Origin: Cloacimonetes bacterium UBA5456
GTDB taxonomy: Bacteria; Cloacimonadota; Cloacimonadia; Cloacimonadales; Cloacimonadaceae
NCBI GenBank assembly: GCA_002427325.1
Contig: DIQS01000059.1
Location: 1 to 13,593, forward strand
Direction: 5' to 3'
DNA length: 13,593 bases
How positions within the stretch are numbered: position 1 is the first letter of the stretch; every line of letters starts with the position of its first letter. The notes under the pieces were generated by a model. The model was not told the origin of the DNA. It did not search any database and worked only from the letters and a program-made list of their open reading frames with translations. Shown here piece after piece: positions 6,756 to 13,593 of this stretch. The position numbers and the translations under genes were made by a program.

Positions 6756-7790
6756 TTAAAACTTATATTTCAGTGTCGTAGAGATTCTATTTTCGCTGAA
6801 TTCTTTTGCTCGGATGATGCTGGCACTGCTCGCATCCGCACTCCTATTGATGTGATGATAGTCAAAGGAGAGATTAAGCTGTGGCGTGAGCTTGAAATCC
6901 ATGCCTGCCTTAGTTGTGAAAATCTTATATACTCGGCTACCGTAATAGGCATTATTCCCTTGATAATAGCGGTCTTCTTTGGTGAGCTCCAGATATGGCG
7001 TCCAGCTTTGATTCTTCGTGCTTTCGCCTTTCAGGGGCATTGCTTTCATCCTGAGAACGCCTCTGTAGATGTTGCCTTGATAGCTGGCATCTTCTCTATC
7101 TATCTTCTTATATCCCGTATTCTCAAAGTCTTGGAAGCTATATGAACCCTGCACGGAGAAAGGCCTGAAGCTATAGCGCAAGCCCAGTTCCGTGGTTGTT
7201 CTACTTCCGTCTGCCTCGGTGAAATACTCGTTATAATACATATTTTCATAGCGAACATTGCCAAAAGCAGTGAGGTTCTTGACCGGTCGAACTATGAGGT
7301 CAGCACGATAGAGATCACGCTCATAGCTATATTTCTCGAGCTCGCCCGTGCCGTCTGAATCAGTGTAATGACGGTAGTAAGTATATGGATAATAGCCATA
7401 CATCGCCGACACGCTCCAATAATATCTATCCACTCTCATGCGCGCAGCGAGATCGCTTCTATGCTTATCCGTATTGCTCACGTTTTGACTGAGCTTAGCC
7501 GTGACAGATGGCGTGAAAGTCCACCAGCGATATTGCATCGGATAGGCAAGATCAAGTTGTGCAGACAGCGCGAGATCATCGGTGGACTTTGCATAGGAGA
7601 GCTTTTCATTCCCATTTTTCCACCTACTGAGATCGTTATCCGAAAACTGGAAGAGATTGTCTGTATATGATGCTCCCACACTCACTTCGGTTTTCAGTTG
7701 AGCCGAAAGTCCGCTGAGTCCAAAGAGCATGAAGACAAGGCAAAGGCTAAAAGCCGCGGTCTTGAATTTACCTTCTTTCAAAAGTGCCAT
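6756..7790 (-). CDS. Outer-membrane beta-barrel protein in the pgs locus
   Basis: The protein has 344 residues. The signal peptide is at about 1-30 (FSLCLVFMLFGLSGLSAQ). The rest is a run of amphipathic beta strands rich in Tyr, Phe and Trp, joined by charged polar turns (for example HYTDSDGTGELEKYSYERD), ending ISTTLKYKF with a terminal phenylalanine, the usual C-terminal signal for BAM-assembled barrels. The residue pattern suggests roughly 12-16 strands, but I did not count them reliably. No named porin or transporter family is recognised. AGGGA sits five bases before the ATG, 9 bases after the preceding stop. Its place directly after pgsB-pgsC-pgsW and a secreted protein suggests it forms the outer-membrane exit or anchor for the polymer made by those genes. 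That role is inference from context. Confidence 0.8.
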   Translation of the reverse strand: MALLKEGKFKTAAFSLCLVFMLFGLSGLSAQLKTEVSVGASYTDNLFQFSDNDLSRWKNGNEKLSYAKSTDDLALSAQLDLAYPMQYRWWTFTPSVTAKLSQNVSNTDKHRSDLAARMRVDRYYWSVSAMYGYYPYTYYRHYTDSDGTGELEKYSYERDLYRADLIVRPVKNLTAFGNVRYENMYYNEYFTEADGSRTTTELGLRYSFRPFSVQGSYSFQDFENTGYKKIDREDASYQGNIYRGVLRMKAMPLKGESTKNQSWTPYLELTKEDRYYQGNNAYYGSRVYKIFTTKAGMDFKLTPQLNLSFDYHHINRSADASSASIIRAKEFSENRISTTLKYKF

Positions 7791-7799
7791 TTCTATCCC

Positions 7800-8627
7800 T
7801 TACTCACTGATAAACACAGGGCGTGCCATGAAGAGGTGATCGCTGAGCGCTCTCAGCTCAAATTCACTGCTACCGGAGTTTTCCGGCAAGTCTAACTTCT
7901 TTCCCGTGCTGAGATATTTCACACCTTGAGCCGTGTATTTATTGGTTCTTGCCAGGCTGAATTCAATCATCTCAATCAGCTCGCCATCTTGATATAGACC
8001 GAAGACGGGCAGCGTGCGATCGGTGAGGCGTGCACGCACATAAACGATTGCATTACGGCCATTATTATGTTTGAATCTAAATGCTTGAGTGGGGTTAAAC
8101 GCATAATATTCGCTGGTTGTAGAGTTATGCGTCATGTCGATCATGCCGGCATGAGCGAGAATCTGTCTATTAGGCAAACGCGGAGTTTTCGGCTTTGCCT
8201 TGGGCAAGACTTCCTGCATCTCATAGACGCGCATATACATACTGCGTTGATAGCAAAGCACTTCGATGCTCTTTGTCCCCTCGGGGATATCCGCCTCAAA
8301 ATATTCATAAACATGATAGCCCTCATCGAACTCTTTATAGGTGAGATCAAAGCTCTGTCTTTTTTTGTCGATAACGAGGATGATCTGCGGCTTTTTGAGT
8401 CTTTCGAGGCTGAAGCTGCGAACTTGGATGCGCTTGACGCCTTCCGTCTTGAGCGTCATACTCTTTTCGGGTTTACTGCGATAATACCAATGCTTTGCAT
8501 CGCCGACGTTATGGATGCGGCGACTGCCGGGATTTTCGAATTCCATGATGCGGGTTCTATATTCCTGCGCATAGCTGCCAAAAGCCATGAGGCAGAATAA
8601 CAACACTACATACAGTCTTTTAGTCAT
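7800..8627 (-). CDS. Secreted protein with two copies of a beta-rich domain, pgs locus
   Basis: The protein has 275 residues, with a signal peptide at 1-20 (LYVVLLFCLMAFGSYA, cleavage before QEY), so it is periplasmic or surface-exposed. I do not recognise a named family. The mature protein seems to hold a duplicated domain at about 48-137 and 174-273. Both copies start with YY, then a short T/F-x-F/L-K stretch, then an alternating strand (KRIQVRSFSL; NAIVYVRARL), then a strand with K/D-G-x-x (LVIDKKRQSFDL; LYQDGELIEMIEF). Both close with a Glu-rich strand (KSIEVLCYQRSMYMRVYEM; SEFELRALSDHLFMARPVFI). The fold looks like a beta sandwich, as in ligand-binding domains. A proline/lysine linker (PKAKPKTPRLPNR) separates the copies. 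The gene lies 15 bases after pgsW with AGGAG at a long 12-base spacing. A link to the pgs polymer is inferred from position. Confidence 0.8.
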   Translation of the reverse strand: MTKRLYVVLLFCLMAFGSYAQEYRTRIMEFENPGSRRIHNVGDAKHWYYRSKPEKSMTLKTEGVKRIQVRSFSLERLKKPQIILVIDKKRQSFDLTYKEFDEGYHVYEYFEADIPEGTKSIEVLCYQRSMYMRVYEMQEVLPKAKPKTPRLPNRQILAHAGMIDMTHNSTTSEYYAFNPTQAFRFKHNNGRNAIVYVRARLTDRTLPVFGLYQDGELIEMIEFSLARTNKYTAQGVKYLSTGKKLDLPENSGSSEFELRALSDHLFMARPVFISE

Positions 8628-8642
8628 TTATAAAATATTCTC

Positions 8643-9758
8643 CTATAATTCTTCATCGGGATCGACAATGTTTGCCATAAACCTGCGATCGTGTCTGTCA
8701 AAACTTATTACAAGGATAATGGCGATTACCTGCAGGATAAGACAGATCGTGGCGATGGTAACATTGTTTACAGTGCGGCTAAATACCTTACCTTCACCGA
8801 GATGAGGCTTTTCGTCCCAAGTGAGATTGAGCTCATATTTATCTGCCCATCTGAGGATTCTTCTAAAGTGCAGGACTTGAACATTTTGCTTTGCCATCTT
8901 CATCATCACGCCTTCTTTTTCAAATTCACGTTCGGCGAGACGCGTGTTCAGTCCTTCGGGAATGAGCCGCGCATTCGGTTCGCTTCCCACGTTTGCAAGC
9001 CCGGCACCGATATTCACGAAGAGCCTATAGCGGTTGATTTTGCCGGCAGCTTTCTCATAGGCTTGCATGCGCAGGTCGATGTTATCTTCGAGGCTACTGC
9101 CCAAGATTAGCGGCACATTATTTCTGCTCATCGCTTCTCTGAGTGAGCTTATACCAAAGTCCGAAAGTCCGACTCCACGGTCTTCACTTCCGCCGATCGA
9201 GGCATAGGAAGCTCCAAAATTGAGAATACCATTCTTTTTCAAGATGGCTTCCATATCCAGCCAAGTGAGTTCTTCACGGTTTGCACCATAAGATGCTGAG
9301 GAAAGCGAGACGATGATGGTGGGGTCTAATTTCAAAACACTGATTGCGGCATACAGTGCGAGGTTCACCGAGGGGTTACTTCCCGTGATGCCGACTGCAA
9401 TCTTCTCTCCAGACTTAACGCGGCTGAGTTCTTCCACAAAGATGGCGGCAATATTCGGATTGATCGCAGCCCGCTTTTCGGAGAGCAAGCCTCTATCCGT
9501 GGTGATGGAGGAGAGCCTATGCCCGATGAGTCCTGAGCCGGAGGGGTCATTGATCGGATCAATATCGATATCCCGCGCGAGAATCTCTTGCTTAATCACA
9601 TCCAGATAGTCCTGCATAAGTTCCACTGCGGCAAGCTTTTCATCATAGTGGCTGGCTTGGATCTCCACCTTGTTTGAGGCGGCGATGATATAGAGCACAA
9701 CCGAGAGGACAAGCAGTCCCACGAGCGACCAAGTTGATTTTAGATTTGGGCGATACAT
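8643..9758 (-). CDS. pgsW: Poly-gamma-glutamate system protein, PgsW type
   Basis: The protein has 371 residues. An N-terminal membrane helix lies at about 9-27 and a C-terminal helix at about 332-352, with a large extracytoplasmic or cytoplasmic domain between them. Conserved-looking patches are DPSGSGLIG (71-79), ITGSNPSVNLALYAA (124-138), SLSSASYGANREELTWLDME (151-170), GGSEDRGVG (189-197) and NIGAGLANVG (249-258). This matches my recollection of the family of proteins encoded beside PgsB and PgsC in bacteria that lack the Gram-positive PgsA. Its biochemical role is not established as far as I know. The small-residue loops and GxGxxxxG patch look like a nucleotide or ligand site, but that is a guess. 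A strong GGGGAGG ribosome site lies inside the last codons of pgsC, one base before the start. Confidence 0.82.
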   Translation of the reverse strand: MYRPNLKSTWSLVGLLVLSVVLYIIAASNKVEIQASHYDEKLAAVELMQDYLDVIKQEILARDIDIDPINDPSGSGLIGHRLSSITTDRGLLSEKRAAINPNIAAIFVEELSRVKSGEKIAVGITGSNPSVNLALYAAISVLKLDPTIIVSLSSASYGANREELTWLDMEAILKKNGILNFGASYASIGGSEDRGVGLSDFGISSLREAMSRNNVPLILGSSLEDNIDLRMQAYEKAAGKINRYRLFVNIGAGLANVGSEPNARLIPEGLNTRLAEREFEKEGVMMKMAKQNVQVLHFRRILRWADKYELNLTWDEKPHLGEGKVFSRTVNNVTIATICLILQVIAIILVISFDRHDRRFMANIVDPDEEL

Positions 9759-9759
9759 C

Positions 9760-10215
9760 TTATACCTCCCCGCGGAAAACTACCATCAATGCAAGCCGCA
9801 CCAAGACGGCAGCAATTCCCATGGTAGAAAATGTTTTCCAAAAGCCTTGGCGCTCAAACCAGTTAGCGATGAGTCCGGGGATGATATATCCGATAGATTG
9901 CATCTGGAGCTGATGGATTGTGACATCATGAAAAACCAAAAGACGGGAAGCCCAGCCCAAGATGAATCCAACCAATATGCTGAGAACCATCCTGCGCTTC
10001 CCAAAAAGTAGGGTGAATTGACTAACGAGGCGGATCACTCCCCAAGTTAGCAAGCTGATTATGAGCGTTCCCAAAATCTGCATTGGTTTATCAAGATACA
10101 GGGCGATATAGCCCGGAACAACGATTCCGCCGGCACTCGCTCCTAAAAATTCTGAAAAGATTAGACTGATGATTACGCCGATTCCAACTGCGGCTTGCAC
10201 TACTGCTTCAACCAC
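9760..10215 (-). CDS. pgsC: Poly-gamma-glutamate synthase membrane subunit PgsC/CapC
   Basis: This is a 151-residue integral membrane protein with about four or five helices. The family signature SEFLGASAGGIVVPGYIALY is at 21-40. A second, related IGYIIPGLIANWFERQG segment at about 108-124 gives the internal repeat typical of CapC. PgsC works with the ligase PgsB at the inner membrane to make or move poly-gamma-glutamate. The start is a GTG at 10215, supported by GGAG six bases upstream; the ORF overlaps the end of pgsB by 8 bases, so the two are translated in a coupled way. The length is normal for the family. Confidence 0.93.
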   Translation of the reverse strand: MVEAVVQAAVGIGVIISLIFSEFLGASAGGIVVPGYIALYLDKPMQILGTLIISLLTWGVIRLVSQFTLLFGKRRMVLSILVGFILGWASRLLVFHDVTIHQLQMQSIGYIIPGLIANWFERQGFWKTFSTMGIAAVLVRLALMVVFRGEV

Positions 10216-11401
10216 GACCAGCTCCTTTATTTAATTTTTCTTGTTTATGTTTGAAGTGAGCAACGATCTGCGCACCATATTTTACTTCACCGGCGATGTT
10301 GCCGATTCCCAGAACGTGAGCCTCTGTTTTTGCCAATTCCCAAACCTTCTTATACACCTCTTCCGGCAGGGGCATGCCCATTGCAAAGACTTTGTCTTTC
10401 GAGATGCCTTTGCTGTGTGCATAGGCTTCCACCTTGTCAACGATGTCACCGGTGAGCAAGAGATAATCATAATCCACCTGCTCTAAAGCGTCAATCAGTT
10501 GTTGTGAACGGAATAGACGGTCTGCACGAGAGTTCAGGATCACCACCGTTTCGGCATCTACAAGGTTTTTCGTGATAAGATTATAGATATAGACGGTAGA
10601 TTCGGGGTCATTGGCGGCAAAGACGTTATAAAAATGGATGTCCTTACCTCTATCCGGGATGATATATTTCTTCAGTGCACCCGGGTCAGGACTTGCTTTC
10701 TGCATCCCTTTCAGCGCAATCTCGCGAGGCACTCCCGCCTCGGCACACACCGCTAAAGCTAATTGAACATTGTCTTTATGCTCGATATAGCTAAATTTGC
10801 TCATCTCATCATCGGTGACGTCCGTGGGAACAATCTTGTGAATGCGACAATTTCGCTGATCTGCAACCTTTTTCAGGATGCCAAATTGATGAGTCTCGGC
10901 GGTGTAACACACTCCATTATTGGGGATTGTGTTTGAAAGACTCATGGTCACGCTTTGCACCGTGCTGCCCATGAGGTCAAGATGGTCAGGACGACAGTTC
11001 GTGATCACGGAGATCGTGCTTTTCACAAACTTGCGCTCTGTAATCCATTGGAAAATAGGGTTAACTGCCATACATTCGATAACTATTGCATCGGGCTTCT
11101 CATCGGCGGCATAGCGGAAGATATACTTCTGTTCAATGATGTTTGCGCCCTGCAAGCGGATGATGGCGGCTTCTCTGCCGTCGGCGAGCACCACCCTCGG
11201 CAGTGTGCCTGTGATTTTTGCGATGGTCTTTACATTGCCTGATCTGAGTCCGGCGGCGATAAGACGAGTAACGCTTGATTTCCCTCTCGTGCCGTTGACA
11301 TGGATGCGGATCGGGATAGCCGCAACTTTTCGGCTGTGTCTGCGATATTCCAATATCCAATTAGCGATTAGGACAAGGGTCGCAATGATCAGTATTATCA
11401 T
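10208..11401 (-). CDS. pgsB: Poly-gamma-glutamate synthase ligase subunit PgsB/CapB
   Basis: This 397-residue ATP-dependent amide ligase is related to Mur ligases and activates the polymer end to add glutamate. An N-terminal membrane anchor (MIILIIATLVLIANWIL) is followed by RRHSRK. The P-loop HVNGTRGKSSVTRL is at 34-47. Other Mur-ligase-like marks are ECMAVNP (109-115), TNCRPDHLDLMG (134-145), FAANDPEST (261-269) and LGIGNIAG (364-371). The anchor and RGKSS loop separate it from folylpolyglutamate synthase. Substrate identity (glutamate versus another gamma-linked residue) cannot be read from sequence. It is the first gene of the pgs run, with AGAGGA five to six bases before the ATG and a long leader upstream. 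Confidence 0.95.
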   Translation of the reverse strand: MIILIIATLVLIANWILEYRRHSRKVAAIPIRIHVNGTRGKSSVTRLIAAGLRSGNVKTIAKITGTLPRVVLADGREAAIIRLQGANIIEQKYIFRYAADEKPDAIVIECMAVNPIFQWITERKFVKSTISVITNCRPDHLDLMGSTVQSVTMSLSNTIPNNGVCYTAETHQFGILKKVADQRNCRIHKIVPTDVTDDEMSKFSYIEHKDNVQLALAVCAEAGVPREIALKGMQKASPDPGALKKYIIPDRGKDIHFYNVFAANDPESTVYIYNLITKNLVDAETVVILNSRADRLFRSQQLIDALEQVDYDYLLLTGDIVDKVEAYAHSKGISKDKVFAMGMPLPEEVYKKVWELAKTEAHVLGIGNIAGEVKYGAQIVAHFKHKQEKLNKGAGRG

Positions 11402-11741
11402 CTATATCCTCTATGTTTAAATTCTTAGGCAGAAATATGCAAGGCTGCACAAAACAAATAGTCCTGCATGGTCTTATCATTGTGCAAAAACTGTTCCGAT
11501 TCCATTAGTATTTTGTGCTATGTGAGCATCTGAAGCCGAAACAGGCTCGCGCATTATTCGGGTTTCATCCTTAGCTAATTTCTTCACTCTTATCAGATAA
11601 AACCACAGATTGACTATTTATTTTAACTCACAAATCTGTCAACAATGTTTATGGCTTTTTGAGAGATTTCTTTGGAATTTGAGGTTTTTGCGGGATTTCT
11701 TGGGGTATGAAGGGCAAAATGATGTAGCAAATTCAGCAATA
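11402..11741 (-). promoter_or_regulatory. 340-base noncoding gap: pgs operon promoter candidate and long leader
   Basis: No convincing ORF is present. TTGACA at 11637-11642, followed after 16 bases by TAAATA or after 18 by AATAGT, is a weak promoter candidate and would give a leader of about 200 bases before pgsB. Within that leader, arms at 11437-11444 and 11463-11469 (ATGCAGG against CCTTGCAT, one bulge) can form a stem just before the ribosome site, and AGCC/GGCT form a small hairpin near 11533-11546. GCACAAAA at 11447-11454 recurs inverted at 11511-11518. Between the toxin stop and the promoter lies an imperfect direct repeat (see separate entry). No good intrinsic terminator was seen. 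Confidence 0.4.
11653..11701. repeat. Imperfect direct repeat, two copies, period 29
   Basis: On the plus strand, GGCTTTTTGAGAGATTTCTT (11653-11672) and GGTTTTTGCGGGATTTCTT (11683-11701) differ at a few positions. They sit between the PIN gene stop and the TTGACA box of the pgs promoter candidate. The repeat could be a binding site pair or chance in AT-rich sequence. Confidence 0.4.
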
Positions 11742-12239
11742 TCAGTGAAGCGTTATGCCAAGTTCTCTAAGCATATCATAGACATCTATATAATCAATAT
11801 CAAACTGTTTACAGACATCCGGTATTGTGATCTTTGATGTTCTTTTCTGCCTCGACTCATTGGTGACAAGCGTTGTCTTGTTCGCATAAGCAAATGCAAT
11901 CAGCCAACCATCTGCGATGCCGGCAAATTCGGCTACAACAGCGGGGCTATATATGCCGTTTGCCCAATTGATAATCTCGGTATAGGCAGCTATTACTTCA
12001 TCTGCACTACAACTTACAAAGTGGTCGAAAAAACTTTCATCTGCCCACAATGCAAGCTTATCTTTGCTTCCTCTTTGCAATTCTTCATATACATTGATAA
12101 TACTTTTCACCAGCCCAATCTCTGCTTTAGTTTTGAGTTTTTCCCAAAATCCGGGCGCGATATCAAAGGCGTAATATCTACGATGTGCTTCTATGAATAT
12201 GTTTGTATCGAGAATTAATAAACCCGTGTATAACTTCAT
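11742..12239 (-). CDS. DUF4411 PIN-like ribonuclease, probable toxin
   Basis: The protein has 165 residues. The PIN-fold acidic residues are visible: D11 in LILDTNIFIEA, an E near 53 in NVYEELQRG, D110 in GIADGWLIAFA, and TNE at 126-128 in TLVTNES. DUF4411 features include the early RRYYAFDIAPGFWEKL stretch, the KITIPDVCKQF segment (136-146) and the closing DMLRELG. PIN domains are Mg/Mn-dependent RNases; DUF4411 members are usually next to an ImmA/IrrE-type peptidase, as here. The ATG at 12239 overlaps the upstream stop by ATGA, so expression is coupled. RNA target and toxicity are inferred from family context only. Confidence 0.85.
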   Translation of the reverse strand: MKLYTGLLILDTNIFIEAHRRYYAFDIAPGFWEKLKTKAEIGLVKSIINVYEELQRGSKDKLALWADESFFDHFVSCSADEVIAAYTEIINWANGIYSPAVVAEFAGIADGWLIAFAYANKTTLVTNESRQKRTSKITIPDVCKQFDIDYIDVYDMLRELGITLH

Positions 12240-13381
12240 ATATAGCTTTCCATTTTATCGTTCACATACTTGTCGAAAGTAGCACCATAGAGACTTGTAA
12301 GCCTGAAAGCTTCAATATATTGCAATCTTTCTTCTCCGAGGGCACGAACCACGGTCTGCAGAAATGTGTCCCCGATTTTCATCCCCTGATTTCGGTAGAA
12401 ACTCCCACCGGTTTCTTGTCGTCTATCTCTTAACTCTTCTAAATAGTTTTCATAAAACTCAAAGAAATCAGAGCGTGTGATGAGTCTGAGATCAAGCAAT
12501 CTTCTGGTGATGACGATCTCGCTTACTTTAAACTTCTTTGCCAAAAGCTGATAGCAGTCCTCGCAATCCTTAACTGTCTCCCAAGCTTCTTTTAGCTCAT
12601 CTTCGGGAACGAGAAACTCTGCTGCAACCTTATCGCAGGCAAGTTCAAGCTGATGTTCGGAAGGCTTCAAGCCTTCAAGGTCAAATATTGCACTTTCTCC
12701 AAACCACAGATGCGCCAATTCATGGGCAATCGTAAACATTTGTGCTGCTTTGCCATCGGAGTTATTGACGAACAAGATCGGCGCATAATCGTCAACGATG
12801 ACAAATCCTCTGAATTCACGAGGGTTTAGTTTTCTATGGGTATTGTTGCCCACAATCCCATTTACAACAACATTTATGCCAATCTCGTCAATTCTATGAT
12901 ACAAAAACCTCAAGGCATGCTCCCAAGTGCCATATTCTTGCGCCCAAGATTTGTCTAAACCAAGCACATTTCTTATGGAATCTGCAATGAGTTGCGGGTC
13001 ATCGCCGATTGCCGCAGAACCAATGAAATCTAACTTATCTTCACCTGTTTCAATCAGGTATTCACTCATCCAATTCATGCGTCTTTGCATTAAATGCACA
13101 GTGTCGATCAGCTCTGGGCTGGGAGCTATTGGCTTGCTACCGGGGTGAGTTCTAAAAAAAGGATAGGGGAGTTCTTCTTTGGGCGGTTCATTGAGAAAGA
13201 AATAGCCAACAGGTATCCTTACTTTTTTGGATAACTTGTTGAGTTGGTTGAGGGTTGGAGATTGTTCATTACTGAGCCAGAGATCAAGTTTAGGAAACGC
13301 CCCTCTTAGTGCCCTATCGTCAAGACCGGCACGCGCAATGCTCCATTTCAAAATCTGAGGGTTGATCTTTACCTTGCTCAT
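12236..13381 (-). CDS. HTH plus ImmA/IrrE-type zinc metallopeptidase, probable antitoxin/regulator
   Basis: The protein has 381 residues. The N-terminal 1-65 is an XRE-like DNA-binding region in the form typical of this family (INPQILKWSIARAGL, then SPTLNQLNKLSKKVRIPVGY, FFLNEPPKE). The ImmA/IrrE (DUF955) peptidase domain follows, with the zinc motif HELAH at 220-224 and the third ligand E246 in LELACDKVAAEFLVP. About 90 C-terminal residues are less conserved. Such proteins bind operator DNA and often cleave a repressor or their own partner. It is the first gene of a two-gene unit with the DUF4411 PIN protein, matching known toxin-antitoxin pairs of this type. The ATG at 13381 has GGAAG about seven bases upstream. 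Confidence 0.88.
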   Translation of the reverse strand: MSKVKINPQILKWSIARAGLDDRALRGAFPKLDLWLSNEQSPTLNQLNKLSKKVRIPVGYFFLNEPPKEELPYPFFRTHPGSKPIAPSPELIDTVHLMQRRMNWMSEYLIETGEDKLDFIGSAAIGDDPQLIADSIRNVLGLDKSWAQEYGTWEHALRFLYHRIDEIGINVVVNGIVGNNTHRKLNPREFRGFVIVDDYAPILFVNNSDGKAAQMFTIAHELAHLWFGESAIFDLEGLKPSEHQLELACDKVAAEFLVPEDELKEAWETVKDCEDCYQLLAKKFKVSEIVITRRLLDLRLITRSDFFEFYENYLEELRDRRQETGGSFYRNQGMKIGDTFLQTVVRALGEERLQYIEAFRLTSLYGATFDKYVNDKMESYI

Positions 13382-13417
13382 TTACTGCTTCCACTACCTC
13401 TTATTTTCCTCAAGGTC

Positions 13418-13446
13418 ATTCAAAAATACAGTTAAAATCCTGTCAA
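13418..13446 (-). promoter_or_regulatory. Candidate promoter of the ImmA/PIN module
   Basis: On the minus strand TTGACA (13441-13446) is followed after 17 bases by TTGAAT (13418-13423), a 4-of-6 match to TATAAT. It lies about 37 bases upstream of the first ATG, giving a short leader. It is the best-spaced of the three TTGACA sites in the window. Confidence 0.5.
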
Positions 13447-13516
13447 TGAAAAACACAAAAAGGCATTTTGAAGGATCATCTCCGAAGGTCGAAAAACACC
13501 CTTTTTTCTCATGTCC

Positions 13517-13534
13517 TAATGATCAATGTCATTA
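13517..13534. repeat. Short inverted repeat upstream of the ImmA/PIN module
   Basis: TAATGA, six bases, then TCATTA is a perfect 6-bp palindrome about 70 bases upstream of the TTGACA box. No T-run follows, so it is not a terminator; it could be an operator half-site pair. The rest of 13447-13593 shows no gene I can support. Confidence 0.3.
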
Positions 13535-13593
13535 ACCATAGCTAAACCCATGTCTTCCCTATATATTACAGCTTAGTGTGCGCTCATGATATG

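Noticed and set aside
8067..8600. 177-codon plus-strand ORF
   Set aside because: It is fully antisense to the secreted protein gene, which has a signal peptide and fits the operon; the antisense product has no recognisable features.
10208..11401. pgsB as folylpolyglutamate synthase or a Mur ligase
   Set aside because: The N-terminal membrane anchor, the HVNGTRGKSS loop and the adjacent pgsC make PgsB/CapB a far better fit.
11742..12239. Classical VapC toxin with a VapB antitoxin
   Set aside because: The sequence matches DUF4411 features, and the partner is an ImmA/IrrE peptidase with an HTH, not a small VapB-type antitoxin.
13476..13510. Intrinsic terminator near the right end (GAAGG ... 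CCCTTTTTTC on the plus strand)
   Set aside because: The stem is only about four base pairs with an uneven C run, and no plus-strand gene ends there.
1..13593. CRISPR arrays, tRNA or rRNA genes, insertion sequences
   Set aside because: I saw no regularly spaced repeats, cloverleaf-like sequence, transposase motifs or terminal inverted repeats anywhere in the window.

Overview
All credible genes in this window lie on the minus strand, so the region reads from right (13.6 kb) to left (position 1). Most are packed tightly, with 4-20 base overlaps or gaps of about 20 bases or less. The gene content suggests an anaerobic, diderm (Gram-negative) bacterium. It includes an outer-membrane beta-barrel protein, a PorU/gingipain-type C25 protein N-terminus (type IX secretion style), a sodium-pump decarboxylase gamma-type peptide, phosphate butyryltransferase, and a PgsB-PgsC-PgsW set. 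This combination best fits Candidatus Cloacimonadota or a relative in the Fibrobacteres-Chlorobi-Bacteroidetes neighbourhood. That placement is inference from gene content, not from a search.

Right end (13447-13593): no gene is visible, apart from a small inverted repeat. 12236-13381 and 11742-12239 form a two-gene, ATGA-overlapped unit: an HTH/ImmA-IrrE zinc peptidase followed by a DUF4411 PIN-like ribonuclease. This is a probable toxin-antitoxin-like module with its own promoter. 11402-11741 is a 340-base noncoding stretch with a TTGACA promoter candidate and a long, structured leader for the next operon.

11401 down to 6756 is a poly-gamma-glutamate type locus: pgsB (ligase), pgsC (membrane subunit), pgsW, a secreted protein built from a duplicated beta-rich domain, and a 344-residue outer-membrane barrel. 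The first three genes would polymerise an amino-acid chain at the inner membrane. The last two are candidates for carrying or anchoring it across the periplasm and outer membrane, a step not explained by the classical Gram-positive PgsBCA system. This is the most interesting part of the window.

6743 down to 1 continues with a small very acidic protein, gpsA (phospholipid precursor synthesis), and an acylphosphatase preceded by another promoter candidate. Next come a triple-LysM M23 peptidoglycan hydrolase and a sigma-70 factor immediately behind it, an arrangement like proteobacterial nlpD-rpoS. The run ends with phosphate butyryltransferase, rlmH, a 50-residue OadG-type membrane peptide with a GTG start, and the N-terminal 475 codons of a PorU/C25-type secreted protein that runs off the left edge.
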